Shown: positions 35,523 through 36,875 of the stretch, in pieces
Layout: every line of letters begins with the position of its first letter
Numbering within the stretch: position 1 is the first letter of the stretch
DNA from: Ardenticatenia bacterium
Lineage (GTDB): Bacteria > Chloroflexota > Anaerolineae > 4572-78 > NAK82
DNA length: 36,875 bases
Reading direction: 5' to 3'
NCBI GenBank assembly: GCA_003130875.1
Contig: QEXY01000143.1
Span: 82,338 to 119,212, forward strand
Notes under the pieces: model-generated
The model's database searches: none
Told to the model about the DNA's origin: nothing
Seen by the model: the letters and a program-made list of their open reading frames with translations, nothing else
Translations under genes and position numbers: made by a program

Positions 35523-35612
35523 GAGGGTGTTGAAAAAGTCCCTTGACCGCCCAGATTTTCATAGGAAAATGGGCCAATAAAGCAGGTAACTAAAGAGTTT
35601 TTCAACACTCTC
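35523..35612. mobile_element. MITE-like element, copy 2 (90 bp)
   Basis: About 95% identical to the copy at 21956-22044, with one added base in the central loop. The left inverted repeat is GAGGGTGTTGAAAAA. The right end has one change (CAACACTCTC), so the repeats are no longer perfect. No target duplication is visible here: the left flank ends TGAGAAA and the right flank begins CGGGTCC. Either this is an older insertion or a recombined one. It lies between two rRNA promoter candidates, 18 bp upstream of the strong one. Confidence 0.82.
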
Positions 35613-35630
35613 CGGGTCCGAAAGAGAGAT

Positions 35631-35659
35631 TTGACAAGCGTCACGGTATATGTTATAAT
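35631..35659 (+). promoter_or_regulatory. Main rRNA promoter
   Basis: Perfect TTGACA (35631-35636), exactly 17 bp, perfect TATAAT (35654-35659): a full sigma70 consensus, as expected for a ribosomal RNA operon. The transcript would carry a leader of about 260 nt before 16S. Confidence 0.85.
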
Positions 35660-35927
35660 AAGCGGTGACAGTGATTGGTACTGTGTCATTTAGATCTCGC
35701 TCCGAATTGGGAGAAGATCGGATACAAGTGGAAAGGAGAAGAGACGCCCTGATCTAAGCATTGAGACGTTGCTGAGTTGAAAAGGGGTTGTCTCTCTCCA
35801 CCGGCGGCTGAAAGTTAGTCGTCGGTTTTGTGTCTGCACCTTAACAACTGAAGAGTGGCAGGAAAGTCCGACGAGTTCGGGTCGTAGTCCGTGTGATGAC
35901 GAAAGCAGCCGATGAGGCTGTGGAGTT
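35660..35927 (+). other. rRNA operon leader with boxA-like antitermination site
   Basis: Untranslated leader between the main promoter and 16S rRNA. It holds TGCACCTTAACAA at 35835-35847, which resembles the rRNA boxA (TGCTCTTTAACA) bound by NusB/NusE, about 80 nt before the 16S 5' end. The rest shows short stems but no gene. The 3' part probably pairs with sequence after 16S to form the processing stalk, which is outside this window. Confidence 0.55.

Positions 35928-36875
<948 letters not shown>

Noticed and set aside
35508-35536. Additional rRNA promoter starting with TTGACA at 35508
   Set aside because: No acceptable -10 at normal spacing, either with the MITE or after removing it in mind.

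Overview
The window looks like a piece of a Chloroflexota chromosome, probably close to Anaerolineae and possibly from a warm habitat. This is an inference. It rests on the partial 16S rRNA at the right end, on an isopentenyl phosphate kinase of the kind used by Chloroflexota with an alternative mevalonate pathway, and on the mix of long Thr/Pro-linker surface proteins and GAF-PAS kinases. Most of the window is ordinary chromosomal gene content. There are no phage genes, no CRISPR array and no complete insertion sequence.

Layout. 1-5354 (+): the C-terminal part of an arabinose/fucose isomerase-like protein, a URO-D-family protein, archaeal-type phosphoglycerate mutase, an aldo/keto reductase, uracil phosphoribosyltransferase and a small GlsB/YeaQ-type membrane protein. 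5369-9334 (-): two tandem, divergent Glu/Leu/Phe/Val dehydrogenases followed by a DUF3048 lipoprotein. 9335-9999: a long gap with promoters but no recognised gene. 10003-13064 (+): mnmG and a degenerate OmpR-type response regulator. 13350-21710 (-): a close-packed run of OsmC, PflX-like radical SAM protein, FecR-domain protein, GT39-type membrane glycosyltransferase, methyltransferase, isopentenyl phosphate kinase and alpha-glucan phosphorylase.

21956-25194 (+) is the most interesting stretch. It holds a MITE-like element with a perfect 7-bp target duplication, then a sigma70-type promoter, then a fluoride (crcB) riboswitch with a textbook terminator platform. These lie ahead of a zinc-ribbon/HEAT protein, a cation:proton antiporter and a USP plus multi-CBS protein whose start overlaps the antiporter stop. 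This reads as a fluoride-induced operon with no CrcB/Fluc or CLC-F gene inside it. It is followed by two tandem DUF6062 proteins, each with an internally duplicated C-x2-C-x34-C-x2-H metal-site pattern, and a coiled-coil protein whose tail runs into a dead ISAs1-like transposase.

27972-29855 (+): yebC-ruvC-ruvA. 29856-35226 (-): a sensor kinase-like protein in which the phospho-accepting His is Gln, a LysM/Pro-Thr-rich membrane-anchored protein, and mnmE. 35227-36875 (+): an rRNA promoter region into which a second copy of the MITE has inserted, a leader with a boxA-like site, and the first ~950 nt of 16S rRNA, cut by the window end.

All reading is by eye. Family names rest on recognisable motifs, not on searches.
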